DNA of 48,994 nt from Planctomycetales bacterium (GTDB taxonomy: Bacteria > Planctomycetota > Planctomycetia > Pirellulales > JAEUIK01), in assembly GCA_020426575.1 (NCBI GenBank), contig JAGQPT010000004.1, forward strand, positions 1 to 48,994, read 5' to 3'. The position numbers were made by a program, and so were the translations under genes. Under the pieces are notes generated by a model. It made no database searches. It had not been told where the DNA came from and saw nothing but the letters and a program-made list of their open reading frames with translations. The first letter of the stretch is position 1, and every line of letters begins with the position of its first letter. Shown here piece by piece: positions 34,074 to 43,198 of this stretch.

Positions 34074-34376
34074 CTATCGACGCCGCAAATGGTCTCGATA
34101 GTCGCGGGCACCGTCGACAACGGAAAGAACCTCGATTCCTTCGTCAATCGGTCGAAAAAACACGACCCACCTTTCAAAAGAAAACACCCTTACATTGTCA
34201 CCGATATCGGGACGCGCTTCGCCGGCCAGCTGATTGGCGGCATACAAATCGCATGTGCTGTGCAACTCCCGAGCGATCCGGTCGCCAACCAAGGGTCGTC
34301 ACTCGATGACCGAAATGTAGTAGACTATCTCTTCGAGCTCTCGCTCAGCATCGGGAACCCACCTTGCCCTCGCCAC
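34074..34376 (-). pseudogene. RelE/ParE-type toxin gene interrupted by an in-frame TGA
   Basis: The minus-strand frame from GTG 34376 reads ARARWVPDAERELEEIVYY-ISVIE, then TGA at 34299-34301 (codon 26), then continues in the same frame with RPLVGDRIAREL, and later FERWVVFFRPIDEGIEVLSV and VDGARDYRD. Together the two parts make a typical 100-residue ParE/RelE fold, so the ancestral gene is split by one nonsense codon. A restart at TTG 34292 would make only the C-terminal two thirds. The antitoxin gene ends 3 bp upstream. The lesion suggests loss of toxin activity; a sequencing error or stop readthrough is possible. Confidence 0.8.
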
Positions 34377-34379
34377 AAG

Positions 34380-34634
34380 CTAACCGCCCTTCTCGCGTTC
34401 AATGCGCTGGTGGACACGATCCAAGAGAGCGTCTATGTCGAGCGGTTTGGCCTCACCACGATCGGCTTGGTCGATTGCAGGTTGAAGATGGGCCTTGAGA
34501 CGGGCAAGGTCGCGTTCGTAGGCACGAAAGTCGGCCAGCGCATCTTCTAACGACATGTTGTTGAGATCACCACCGTAACGCCGGTCGACAAAAGCGGTGA
34601 ACGCGTCAAACTCGCTGGGCTGGTCGGTACTCAT
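34380..34634 (-). CDS. Antitoxin partner of the broken RelE/ParE toxin
   Basis: An 84-aa acidic protein. The N-terminal half is DRRYGGDLNNMSLEDALADF, then a helix (RAYERDLARLKAHLQPAID) and a C-terminal AKPLDIDALLDRVHQRIE, the kind of end that wraps a RelE/ParE toxin. It starts at ATG 34634, with AGGAG 9 nt upstream. It is directly upstream of the toxin frame (3 bp), which is the classic type II order. The antitoxin is intact although the toxin has a stop. I assign the role from context and general pattern, not from a firm family match. Confidence 0.65.
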   Translation of the reverse strand: MSTDQPSEFDAFTAFVDRRYGGDLNNMSLEDALADFRAYERDLARLKAHLQPAIDQADRGEAKPLDIDALLDRVHQRIEREKGG

Positions 34635-34673
34635 AGCGTTCGCTCCTGAAACTCGATCATACCACAGATATCG

Positions 34674-36404
34674 TCACTCCCCCAACAACCGCAGTGCCGT
34701 GTCCTTGACCACTGGTGCGGCGGCGGGGCCGACGGACATCGTTTCTTCGTATTCGTCGTCACGGAAGTCGTCCGGCGGGATGATGTAGCCCAACTCGTCG
34801 TTGGCCAGCCCGATCAACATGCGCGGGAAGCCGGTCATCCGCTCCAGAATCTCGAACGAGACTTCCGGCAACAGCTCGCCGGGCAGCGTGAGCATCTGGC
34901 ACTCGCCCAGCGTGATCAGCGACATCTCCGTGACCACGCGGCCGCGGCTGGTCGGACGCCGCGCGTCGGGCCCCATCAGTCCCTTGAAGCGAGGATTCGT
35001 CACCGGTATCTCGATGCGGCGCGTCCGGGCCGAGAATTCGAACGTCGCCGGCGGCTGTGCCGTCTTGGCCAATTCGGCGACGATTTCCGCCAGGCCCAAC
35101 CCAGTGACTTCGGCCTCTTCGTGGTTCCGCTCGCGATTATCGCCGCTGACCATGCCACCGACGGCCCCGTTGAGAAAAACGGCCTGACCGCCGCCGTCGC
35201 GGGCGATCTGGTCGCACATGTAACCGGGGAAGTCGGCCGTCATTTCGCGAACGCCCATCTCGATCCCCTCGACGTGACAGGCGAAGTTGACCAGCGTCGT
35301 GATCACCCGACCGTCTTCGCCCACGGCCTGCAACAACGAGATCGTCGGATCGATCAACCCCGTGTTGCGGGCATTGCGGAAGTAACCGATCACCCGGGCG
35401 CCGTCCATCGGCAACGCGCGCGAGGCGCCGCGCAGCGACGCCACCGGCACCGCCGCTTCGCGGGCGGCCAGCACACTGTCGACCACCTGCTGCTGGATGA
35501 ATTCGATGTGCCGCTCGGGAAAGTAGCCGTACACGCCGATCGTGTCAGGCGCCGCGTGATTGTGCGACATGGCCAGCACGAAGTGTTCGACGCCGGCGTC
35601 GGCAAGTTGCTGCTTGATCGGCAGGACCTCCGAATAGCTCATACCGAACAGGTCAGCCCCCACCAGAGCGATGGTTTCACCGCCATGCTCGAACACCGCG
35701 GTGCGGGCCCAGATGTCGTCGTGCGGGGTGAACCGACCGGCGTAGCGCGGGTCCACCCAATCAGGCTGCGGCGAGAGTTTCCGCTGGTCGGTCCCGCAAC
35801 TCAGGCCGGCGACGCTGGCGGGCCTTTCCGGCGCCGGCTGCGGCCCTTCACGCAGATGCGTGAGATCAACGAGTTGCCGTGCGCCCTCGTGCACCCGGCG
35901 GCGCATGTGCGGAAACAATGCCGTGCCGATCGTGCGGCCATCGCGATCGACAATGAAGCGGGCCCCCTGCTCCGCGTAATCGAGCATCGAAAACGTCGGC
36001 GTCCGCAGGACGAACTCGGGCGGACCGAGACTGTCCACGATCGTGGCTTCGTTGTCGTAGCCGTCGATGACCGTGACGAGTTCGGCCGAGGCGTATTTGC
36101 CGTCGTGGCCGCGCGTGTGAATCGAGTCAAACAATCCGTCGCGCGCCGGGTAAAGCCGCTTGTAGGCGTACCACTTCCCGGCGTGTGCGGGTTCGCCGAG
36201 TTCACGCAGCACGTCGTCAGCCGTTGAAAGGCCGGGAACCAAACCGTGATAGGTGACGGGCGGCGGCGGATCGTCGGGCGAGACGTCGCCGTCGACCGCC
36301 TGAGCCAGCGCGAGTGGCGATCCTGCTACGAACGCCAATGCCACCGCACCCATTAACATCGCCACACGCCGCCAAGGACTGCTTCGTTCAATCACGTCGT
36401 TCAT
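34674..36404 (-). CDS. Exported ceramidase-N-domain-like protein
   Basis: A 576-aa protein with a signal peptide (AMLMGAVALAFVAGSPLALAQ). Residues about 50-180 contain LSTADDVLRELGEPAHAG and DSLGPPEFVL, SmpA/OmlA-like lipoprotein patterns. The larger part resembles the neutral/alkaline ceramidase N-domain: FVLAMSHNHAAPDTIG and LVNFACHVEGI supply His ligands, and FLNGAVGGMVSGDN is also typical. Start ATG 36404, with GAGG 6 nt upstream; an open frame to 36716 is false because it runs through tRNA-Leu antisense. A lipid or amide hydrolase in the periplasm is likely, but the exact substrate is not known. Confidence 0.75.
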   Translation of the reverse strand: MNDVIERSSPWRRVAMLMGAVALAFVAGSPLALAQAVDGDVSPDDPPPPVTYHGLVPGLSTADDVLRELGEPAHAGKWYAYKRLYPARDGLFDSIHTRGHDGKYASAELVTVIDGYDNEATIVDSLGPPEFVLRTPTFSMLDYAEQGARFIVDRDGRTIGTALFPHMRRRVHEGARQLVDLTHLREGPQPAPERPASVAGLSCGTDQRKLSPQPDWVDPRYAGRFTPHDDIWARTAVFEHGGETIALVGADLFGMSYSEVLPIKQQLADAGVEHFVLAMSHNHAAPDTIGVYGYFPERHIEFIQQQVVDSVLAAREAAVPVASLRGASRALPMDGARVIGYFRNARNTGLIDPTISLLQAVGEDGRVITTLVNFACHVEGIEMGVREMTADFPGYMCDQIARDGGGQAVFLNGAVGGMVSGDNRERNHEEAEVTGLGLAEIVAELAKTAQPPATFEFSARTRRIEIPVTNPRFKGLMGPDARRPTSRGRVVTEMSLITLGECQMLTLPGELLPEVSFEILERMTGFPRMLIGLANDELGYIIPPDDFRDDEYEETMSVGPAAAPVVKDTALRLLGE

Positions 36405-36633
36405 ATCAGCCTCGGTCCAGGCAGTTGCGCGGGAAATGGCACCATAATACCCCAGAACGAGGCAAGCGACGATCCAGACGCGGGAAATGGCCGAATCAGA
36501 TGACGGCCGTACAGACAACGCCCGGTCACACCAAGGCTGGGCCGCTCGCTGCTGTGCACTTGACGGCGGGAATGCTAAAATGGTCAAGATGCTGCCGATA
36601 CCCAACCGCACGACATTGAGGCAGCAGGCGGCA

Positions 36634-36715
<82 letters not shown>

Positions 36716-37221
36716 TTCGTCGGTGCAGTCCGATGCAACACCGCGCGACGCAGCGTCAATTGTTGCGTTTTTCTCGACGGTTGTGCCCTAGTCGTCCGTT
36801 TGCTCTGCGCGACCGCCAGGGCCATTGTCCGTGCGATTTGGCGCGATCGGTATCATTGGCGAAGCGTGTTCGACGGCACCGTTTTCGGCACCACGCGGCA
36901 CCATAGTGGGCACCTCGCCGGGCGTCGCTTGGTCGTCGAGTGACGGGGACTTCCGCCCATTTATGTCCGTGGTGGCCAACACCGCCTCCTCGACCACCAG
37001 CCCAGCGTATTTGCGCGTAGGCGCTGGCGCAGCCAGCGGGCCGCCAAATCGGCGCTGGCGGATTTGGTACGACATTCGTATCACTCTGTGATTCGCCGTG
37101 GGTTCGCAAGAACCGTCTTCGGCAACGTTCAACCCTCTCGACCAGTCGACCTATTGCGACGGTTACATTTGCCGAGTCGAACGGCACAGAAATTGCAAGA
37201 AATAGCATGGAGGGTAACGCC
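36716..37221. other. 506-bp region after tRNA-Leu, no supported gene
   Basis: Frames on both strands are Arg-rich and lack recognisable motifs. I found no integrase fragment, no obvious repeat of the tRNA 3' end and no inverted repeats. It contains the upstream region of the PCMT-Ere fusion gene. Confidence 0.45.
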
Positions 37222-39237
37222 ATGCACATTATTCGCTTTGATCGACAACGGGACGAGTTAGTCGAAAACGAGTTGCGAATGCTCGGAATTCGCGATGACG
37301 CCGTGCTCGAGGCGATGCATGCCGTCCATCGCGAGCAGTTCGTCTCCGAATTCCTGCACGAATTCGCCTATCGAAACGCGCCGCTACCGATTGGTTCCGG
37401 GCAAACGATTTCTCAACCGCTGATCGTGGCGCTGATGGCCGAAGCCCTCGAGTTAGGGCCGGAGGACCGTGTGCTCGAGATCGGCACGGGATCGGGCTAT
37501 GCGGCTGCGGTGTTGTCACGCATCGTCAAGGAAGTGTTCTCCGTCGAAAGGCTTCCGGCGCTAGCGAACGAAGCGCGAAATCGACTCGATCGACTTGGCT
37601 ATCACAACGTCCACGTGTTGGAGGGGGACGGCACGCGTGGCTGGCCGGAGCACGCCCCATACGACGCCATCACCGTGGCCGCCGGCGGTCCTGGTATTCC
37701 CCCGGCACTGCTCGAGCAGCTTCGGATTGGCGGGCGACTGGTAATGCCGGTCGGCGAAGAGCGCGACACACAGACACTGATTCGTGCGGTGCGTCGAGGC
37801 AACGACCATTTTGACTACGAAGAACTCGGCGCCGTCCGCTTCGTTCCGCTGGTAGGTGAGGCTGGCTGGCAGGAAGAGGACGCACTTCGACAACCCACGC
37901 CTTCGAGGAGTGACGTGCGGCGACGCACCGGACTGCCTGACCTGATTCGCCAGGCGGCCGAACCAATCATTTCAGTCGACCAACCCAACCTCGTTGGACT
38001 ACTCGAACGGATTGGGGATGCGCGACTCGTACTTATCGGTGAGGCAACTCATGGGACGTCAGAGTTCTATCGACTCCGCGCCGCGATCACGAAGGCGCTG
38101 ATCACGCGCAAGGATTTCGATTTCGTGGCGGTAGAAGCTGATTGGCCCGATGCCTACCGCATTCATGACTTCGTCACGCATCGCCAGCGCCGAGAGCCTC
38201 ACGAATGGGAGTCGTTTGCTCGGTTCCCCACCTGGATGTGGCGCAACCACGAAGTCCTCGACTTCATCCATTGGCTGCGCGATTACAATATGCATTACCG
38301 GGCAAGCGACCGACGCGCCGGCTTCTACGGCTTGGACCTTTACAGCATGTTCACGTCGATCCACTGTGTACTGGAGTACCTCGATCGCGTCGATCCTGAC
38401 GCGGCGGCAGTGGCACGAGTACGATACGGTTGCTTGTCGCCGTGGGAGGCGGATCCGGCGAGCTATGGCCGCGCTGTGCTCACCGATCGCTATCGCAGTT
38501 GCGAGACCGAGATCGTCGAAATGCTTGAGAAACTCACGCAGCAGAGAATCGAGGCCGCCGTGCGCAATGGAGAAGACCTGTTCGACGCACAATTAAACGC
38601 GCGTCTCATCACCGACGCGGAACAATACTACCGCATCATGTACTACGGTTCCGACGAGTCATGGAATCACCGCGACACCCACATGTTCGAGACGTTAAGG
38701 CTACTTCTTGAACGACACGGCCCCGGTGCGAAAGCCGTGGTCTGGGAACACAACTCGCATTTGGGGAACGCCGCAGCGACGGAATTCGGCAAACGAGGTC
38801 AAATCAATGTCGGGCAACTGTGCCGCGAGACGTACGGAAGTCAGGTGTATGCGATCGGACAAGGGACGGATCATGGCACGGTCGCGGCGGCGTCGCAGTG
38901 GGAAGGCCCCATGGAGATCAAACAAGTCCGGCCGGCGCTTCCCGACAGTTATGAGCGGCTGATGCATCTGGCGGAAATGGAACGTTTCTTCTTGCCGCTG
39001 ACAAAGTCGACCAATCAGCAACTTACTTCGGCGCTGGCACTAAGGCGATTGGAGCGGGCGATTGGCGTGATCTATCGCCCCGAAACGGAACGTTTGAGCC
39101 ACTACTTCGACGCTTCACTCGCGCGTCAGTTCGACGAGTGGATTTGGCTGGACGAAACATCAGCACTACGGCCGCTGACGACAAAACAGGCTGCCGAGCA
39201 TGAGCCGCCGCATCCATTTGCTGTTATCGACGAGTGA
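37222..39237 (+). CDS. Protein-L-isoaspartate methyltransferase fused to erythromycin-esterase-like domain
   Basis: A 671-aa two-domain protein. Residues 1-215 are a PCMT repair methyltransferase: IGSGQTISQPLIVALMAE, then the SAM motif LEIGTGSGYAAAVLSRI near 84-100 and VAAGGPGIPPALLEQLR. A linker leads to an EreA/erythromycin-esterase-like domain from about residue 250: LIGEATHGTSEFYRLRA, VEADWPDAYRIHDF, FPTWMWRNHEVLDFI, FYGLDLYSM and VWEHNSHLGNAAA near 508. Start ATG 37222 is chosen because GGAGG stands 8 nt before it; ATG 37207 is upstream of that site. The esterase part may use a different natural substrate, as many family members do not confer macrolide resistance. The next gene follows after 24 bp. 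Confidence 0.9.
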   Translation: MHIIRFDRQRDELVENELRMLGIRDDAVLEAMHAVHREQFVSEFLHEFAYRNAPLPIGSGQTISQPLIVALMAEALELGPEDRVLEIGTGSGYAAAVLSRIVKEVFSVERLPALANEARNRLDRLGYHNVHVLEGDGTRGWPEHAPYDAITVAAGGPGIPPALLEQLRIGGRLVMPVGEERDTQTLIRAVRRGNDHFDYEELGAVRFVPLVGEAGWQEEDALRQPTPSRSDVRRRTGLPDLIRQAAEPIISVDQPNLVGLLERIGDARLVLIGEATHGTSEFYRLRAAITKALITRKDFDFVAVEADWPDAYRIHDFVTHRQRREPHEWESFARFPTWMWRNHEVLDFIHWLRDYNMHYRASDRRAGFYGLDLYSMFTSIHCVLEYLDRVDPDAAAVARVRYGCLSPWEADPASYGRAVLTDRYRSCETEIVEMLEKLTQQRIEAAVRNGEDLFDAQLNARLITDAEQYYRIMYYGSDESWNHRDTHMFETLRLLLERHGPGAKAVVWEHNSHLGNAAATEFGKRGQINVGQLCRETYGSQVYAIGQGTDHGTVAAASQWEGPMEIKQVRPALPDSYERLMHLAEMERFFLPLTKSTNQQLTSALALRRLERAIGVIYRPETERLSHYFDASLARQFDEWIWLDETSALRPLTTKQAAEHEPPHPFAVIDE

Positions 39238-39261
39238 CGCAATTGGCAGGGGTGACAAAGC

Positions 39262-40395
39262 ATGAGACACGAGCTTGTCCAGCGATTGATGGACGAATTC
39301 GCCGAGTCGACCGGATTGACATGTCGGTCGGAACCCCGCCGTTATCTCTGGACCGATGCCTTTGCTGTTTGCAACTTTCTCGGCCTTCGTCATGAATCGG
39401 GCCGAGAGCGCTACTTGCAACTGGCACGTGACTTGGTCGATCAGGTGCACCACATTTTGGGACGGCATCGACAGGATGATCCCCGCAGCGGCTGGATTAG
39501 CGGCCTTTCGGAAGCAGATGGAGCACGTCACCCCACGTACGGCGGTCTGAGAATCGGTAAGAGACTGAACGAACGCGAGGCAGGCAAGCCAGCAAATCCT
39601 CGCCTGGAGTGGGACCAGGATGGTCAGTATTTTCATTACCTGACGAAATGGATGCACGCGCTCACGCGAATGAGTCAGGACACAGGCGACACCTCGTACT
39701 TGCGCTGGGCTGCCGAACTTGCAGTCGCAGCTCACCGATCATTCGTATATCCAGTTCGTCCTCACGGTCCCAAACGGATGTTCTGGAAGATGAGCATCGA
39801 CTTGCGCCGACCGCTCGTCGACTCGATGGGCCACCATGATCCTCTGGACGGCATGGTCGGCTTTTTCGAGCTGCGAATCAGTGATGGCATTCCGGCAGAC
39901 GTCGCCGCCAATCTGGATGCCGCAATCGACGACTTTTCGCAAATGTGTGACCGCGCACATTGGGTGACCGACGATCCACTGGGGATCGGTGGACTTTTGG
40001 ACGATGCGTTGCGGCTGGCAGAGTTGGCCGCTCACCGCGGAATCGATCGTCGCGAACTGCTCTTGCAGTTGCTTGGCGACGCGAGAGCTTCTCTTCAGGG
40101 ACTTTGCCAGTCATCGATGCTCGACCAGGCGGTCTCGCAACGCCTAGCGTTTCGCGAGTTGGGTCTGTCGATCGGACTCCGCGCAGTGCCTTTGATCGTC
40201 GAACTCGTTTCGCCGGACGCGGAGCTGGCGCGACTTGCACAATGCCTGACCAAGTATGAACCACTCCGTGGGCGAATTGAAACGCTGTGGACTCAGCCCG
40301 TCCACAGGGAGAGCCGCACGTGGCAAGAGCACCATGACATCAACACCGTCATGCTTGCCACGAGTCTGGCGCCTGATTCGTACCTGGCGGCTTAA
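39262..40395 (+). CDS. Alpha-helical protein of unknown function, partner of the PCMT-Ere gene
   Basis: A 377-aa soluble protein beginning at ATG 39262, with AGGGG about 9 nt upstream, 24 bp after the PCMT-Ere stop. The sequence is alpha-helical and Trp/His-rich, for example DQDGQYFHYLTKWMHALTRM, LRWAAELAVAAHRSF, RMFWKMSIDLRRPLV and HHDINTVMLATSLAPD. This resembles (alpha/alpha)6-barrel, glycosidase-like proteins with repeated helical pairs, but no catalytic motif is clear. Co-transcription with the fusion suggests a shared process. Codon use is like the neighbouring lower-GC genes. Confidence 0.7.
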   Translation: MRHELVQRLMDEFAESTGLTCRSEPRRYLWTDAFAVCNFLGLRHESGRERYLQLARDLVDQVHHILGRHRQDDPRSGWISGLSEADGARHPTYGGLRIGKRLNEREAGKPANPRLEWDQDGQYFHYLTKWMHALTRMSQDTGDTSYLRWAAELAVAAHRSFVYPVRPHGPKRMFWKMSIDLRRPLVDSMGHHDPLDGMVGFFELRISDGIPADVAANLDAAIDDFSQMCDRAHWVTDDPLGIGGLLDDALRLAELAAHRGIDRRELLLQLLGDARASLQGLCQSSMLDQAVSQRLAFRELGLSIGLRAVPLIVELVSPDAELARLAQCLTKYEPLRGRIETLWTQPVHRESRTWQEHHDINTVMLATSLAPDSYLAA

Positions 40396-40407
40396 TGATG
40401 CCAACAA

Positions 40408-40608
40408 TCAGACCCGTCGCGTTCGAATCAGATGGAACGTGGGCATGCACCAGGAATCCTCCATCGTAATCACGACAACTCTACCCAGTTCGGTCCAGAA
40501 CTCGCAAAATGCATCGTCGTCAAAACGAACCATACGGAAATTCGTTTGACCTTCCTGAGCCTCTCTTCTCACATCGAACGCGATTGACGTGAGAATTACG
40601 CCATTCAT
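40408..40608 (-). CDS. Small protein of unknown function downstream of uvsE
   Basis: A 66-aa open frame from ATG 40608 on the strand of uvsE, 34 bp after its stop. It reads as ordinary protein (NGVILTSIAFDVRREAQEG, RMVRFDDDAFCEFWTELGRV) with no membrane segment, and not as the Arg-rich shadow type. No good ribosome binding site is visible. It could be a real small gene at the end of the tspO-uvsE transcript; I recognise no family. Confidence 0.4.
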   Translation of the reverse strand: MNGVILTSIAFDVRREAQEGQTNFRMVRFDDDAFCEFWTELGRVVVITMEDSWCMPTFHLIRTRRV

Positions 40609-40642
40609 GCGCACAGCAAGAAGGGTTCCCAGCTTCGTGGCG

Positions 40643-41563
40643 TTAGCAATTCTCCAGTTGGTTCTTCAGCAAAAGCACAGCGCGCTCTTTTGCTTTCGCT
40701 TCGACTTCAACAGTCAATCGGCGGTTGCGCCAACAGCCAGGGAAGTCGGAAACCTCGACGAAAGCGTCGTGCCGCTTTGGGTTCGTGCCGTCCCAGCCGT
40801 CGAGCGGACTTGACACGTGAAACAACGGCTCACGATTCCACGTCGCGGCGGCCTGCTCTGAGGCCTCTTCGACTGACATCGCGTCCGGATTACATCGATG
40901 ATGATGCACATCGTAGACGAGCGGGATACCCTCGGCCGCGCACAAGGGCAAGAGGTCGGCGGGAGTGTAGGTGGTATCATCGTTTTCGATCGTCAAACGA
41001 AGTCGAACCCGGTCGGACAGCCGTGGCAGACACGTGGCGAAGCGAGACAATGCCACTGTCTTGTCGCCATACGCTCCTCCACCGTGGATGTTGATGACGT
41101 CGGCTCCCACCCACTCAGCAATCTCGGCTTGATACTCGAGTTCTGCGACGGACCGGTCGACAACCTCAGGGCGCGGTGAATTGAGGACTACAAACTGGTC
41201 GGGATGGAAAGACATTCGAATGCCGCGCGTCTTGGCGAAATCGCCGCACGATATGAAACGCTGAACGATCTCGTCACCTTTCGGCAAATCCCCCATGCCA
41301 TAGCCACATTCTTGGTGGGTCTTTAGAGGAAGAACCTGGCTGTTAATGCGAAAGCAACCAATTTGATTCGTGGCACAAAAAGCAAGCGATTTGCCCAAGG
41401 CATCGGCGTTGTGGGTGCACAACTCCGCAAGTTTCGCCAACGCCGGGCGACGCTTCATGCTGCTGACAGCTTTGACCGTGGTATTGCGGAACTTGATCGG
41501 CTGATCCAAAAAAGAACAACAGAGACCGAGACGAAGCTTGCCGGCAACTGGGAGTTGCGCCAT
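40643..41563 (-). CDS. uvsE: UV DNA damage endonuclease UvsE
   Basis: A 306-aa TIM-barrel endonuclease of the Endo IV superfamily, which nicks DNA 5' to UV photoproducts such as cyclobutane dimers. Motifs: LRLGLCCSFLDQPIKFR, FRINSQVLPL, MSFHPDQFVVLNSP (metal His near residue 116), INIHGGGAYGDKTV, LTIENDDTTYTPADLL and VYDVHHHRCNPDA, which supply the metal-binding residues. Start ATG 41563, 2 bp after the tspO stop; the open frame upstream to 41956 is false because it overlaps tspO. With tspO it forms a two-gene operon. Confidence 0.93.
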   Translation of the reverse strand: MAQLPVAGKLRLGLCCSFLDQPIKFRNTTVKAVSSMKRRPALAKLAELCTHNADALGKSLAFCATNQIGCFRINSQVLPLKTHQECGYGMGDLPKGDEIVQRFISCGDFAKTRGIRMSFHPDQFVVLNSPRPEVVDRSVAELEYQAEIAEWVGADVINIHGGGAYGDKTVALSRFATCLPRLSDRVRLRLTIENDDTTYTPADLLPLCAAEGIPLVYDVHHHRCNPDAMSVEEASEQAAATWNREPLFHVSSPLDGWDGTNPKRHDAFVEVSDFPGCWRNRRLTVEVEAKAKERAVLLLKNQLENC

Positions 41564-41565
41564 TG

Positions 41566-41961
41566 TCAATGGTTCCAGAAGGTAATTGATAACTGGAGAA
41601 CAGTTGCAATGGACACCCAGACAAAATAGGGCAGCTGTGCCAACGCGATCCAGCGATAATGCCTCCAAACAGCGATGACGATCCAAATAATGGACGCCCA
41701 GACGACGAGTATGTCCACCGCTGCCAACGCCAGGTTGCGCAGGCCGAATTGAATGGGAGTGAAGGCAACATTGGCCACCAGATTGACAACGAACGGCACC
41801 GTAATCTTCCACGGCACCTTGCCCCGAAACGCCTGCACGAATGTGAATCCGAAAGTGACCACAATTATTGGATAGAGGACTTGCCAGATCAGTCCAATCG
41901 TGGCCGGCGCGGGCGTCCACGACGGTTTCGCAAGGCTGTTGTACCAATCCATCCACGTCAT
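41566..41961 (-). CDS. tspO: TspO/MBR family membrane protein
   Basis: A 131-aa protein with five hydrophobic segments. Family signatures: WYNSLAKPSWTPAPATIG at the N-terminus, then LIWQVLYPIIVVTFGFTF, PFVVNLVANVAFTPIQFGL and DILVVWASIIWIVIAVW. TspO proteins bind porphyrins and take part in light and oxidative stress responses. The protein is slightly short for the family (about 150-160 aa). Start ATG 41961, with GGAG about 9 nt upstream. It is coupled to uvsE with a 2-bp gap. Confidence 0.9.
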   Translation of the reverse strand: MTWMDWYNSLAKPSWTPAPATIGLIWQVLYPIIVVTFGFTFVQAFRGKVPWKITVPFVVNLVANVAFTPIQFGLRNLALAAVDILVVWASIIWIVIAVWRHYRWIALAQLPYFVWVSIATVLQLSITFWNH

Positions 41962-42216
41962 GCTTGGTACTCCATCTCTATTGCGCGTTGTCGCTCACAA
42001 TGTTCACGCATGTTGGCGATGGCCCTGGCTGATGTCGTCCGTCGGCTGGGAATCCGCCCCGAGTTCTCTCGGCCCGCCCTGGTAGTCAACATCGTCGCGT
42101 AGTAGTGGCACTTCTTTCCCGAAGCGGCAATTAATAGGACCCGGACTCCACTCAATGGCGCGTACGCTGGGGAATCGACGATGGGTTGCGACACTCAGGG
42201 GATATTTTGCATTCCG

Positions 42217-42993
42217 TTAGGACAGCCTGCGCGGGCGGCGAGGGAAGAAGGCACTAGTCCGGGCGATGTATTCTTGGTACCCGGGACGGTGCCGCATCGT
42301 CTGTTCCAACAGGGATACTCCGGAGACGCGGATCAACAACACAGACATGAGCGCCGGACTAAAAACGGTCCACCAGGCGCCCCCGGCCGCAGCCACGAGA
42401 TAGAGCCCCCACCAAATCAAAGAATCGCCAAAATAATTGGGATGACGCGTGTACCGCCACAATCCCCGGTCGCACACTCGTCCGATGCTCTCGGGACGAC
42501 TTTTGAACGACGCCAACTGCCAATCGCCAACGGCTTCAAAAAACAGTCCGGCCGACCAGCAGGCGATCCCCAAAACGTCCACGATTCCCAACTCCGAAGA
42601 GCTGTATCGCCCCGCCACCACCGGCACGGCAACAAGCCACATCACAACTCCCTGCAGTAGAAAGACGCGGTACAAACTCGTGACCGCAAACCGTGGGCCA
42701 TGCCGATTGCGCATCGCGCGATACCTGGAATCCTCGCCACGGCCTAGGTTGCGGTGGGCAAGATGTCCTGCCAGTCGCAGCCCCCAGACGGTCGTGAGCA
42801 GCGTGAGCAGCCAACCCCGGGGATAATTGACCTGGGTGCACAGTTGCGCACACCAGGCGATAGCCACGAAGCCCAGACCCCAGGCGATATCAACAATGCT
42901 GACATCACCCATCAGGATGCTCAACAGCCAGAGCAAGATCATCGCTAAGGCGACGAGGGCGAGCGTGACACCGAGCAGTGGCACAACGTCCAT
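42217..42993 (-). CDS. DUF1295 (steroid 5-alpha-reductase-like) membrane protein
   Basis: A 258-aa polytopic protein with the DUF1295 pattern: SIVDIAWGLGFVAIAW, GWLLTLLTTVWGLRLAGHL, then GLWRYTRHPNYFGDSLIWWG near the end, and YQEYIARTSAFFPRRPRR. It belongs with steroid reductase/ICMT-like enzymes; the substrate is probably a lipid. I start at ATG 42993, with AGGAG 9 nt upstream; GTG 42999 is too near the ribosome binding site. It diverges from the Cfa-like gene at 43199, so the 205 bp between them can hold shared control. Confidence 0.9.
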   Translation of the reverse strand: MDVVPLLGVTLALVALAMILLWLLSILMGDVSIVDIAWGLGFVAIAWCAQLCTQVNYPRGWLLTLLTTVWGLRLAGHLAHRNLGRGEDSRYRAMRNRHGPRFAVTSLYRVFLLQGVVMWLVAVPVVAGRYSSSELGIVDVLGIACWSAGLFFEAVGDWQLASFKSRPESIGRVCDRGLWRYTRHPNYFGDSLIWWGLYLVAAAGGAWWTVFSPALMSVLLIRVSGVSLLEQTMRHRPGYQEYIARTSAFFPRRPRRLS

Positions 42994-43198
42994 ACCCACG
43001 GGCTCCTAATTACGAATGGCGTCAGCAACGTCCAAAACAGCGAGGATCGCGCATGACACTCTACCGCAGCGGCCAGTCCCACTTACAGATTTTGCCAGTC
43101 TAACACACTGCCCATTCTTGCCGGTGAGTCTAAAGTGCCACGGGCGCGTATCGCCTGTGCAAGCTCCGCCCGCTCATGTTTCCCGAGGGTTTCAAATC

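Noticed and set aside
41564-41956. N-terminal extension of UvsE to 41956
   Set aside because: This part overlaps tspO in another frame; family similarity starts right at ATG 41563.
41958-42194. 78-codon minus-strand frame ending with an ATGA overlap with tspO
   Set aside because: The overlap looks attractive but the peptide has no family-like features and no ribosome binding site; probably chance.
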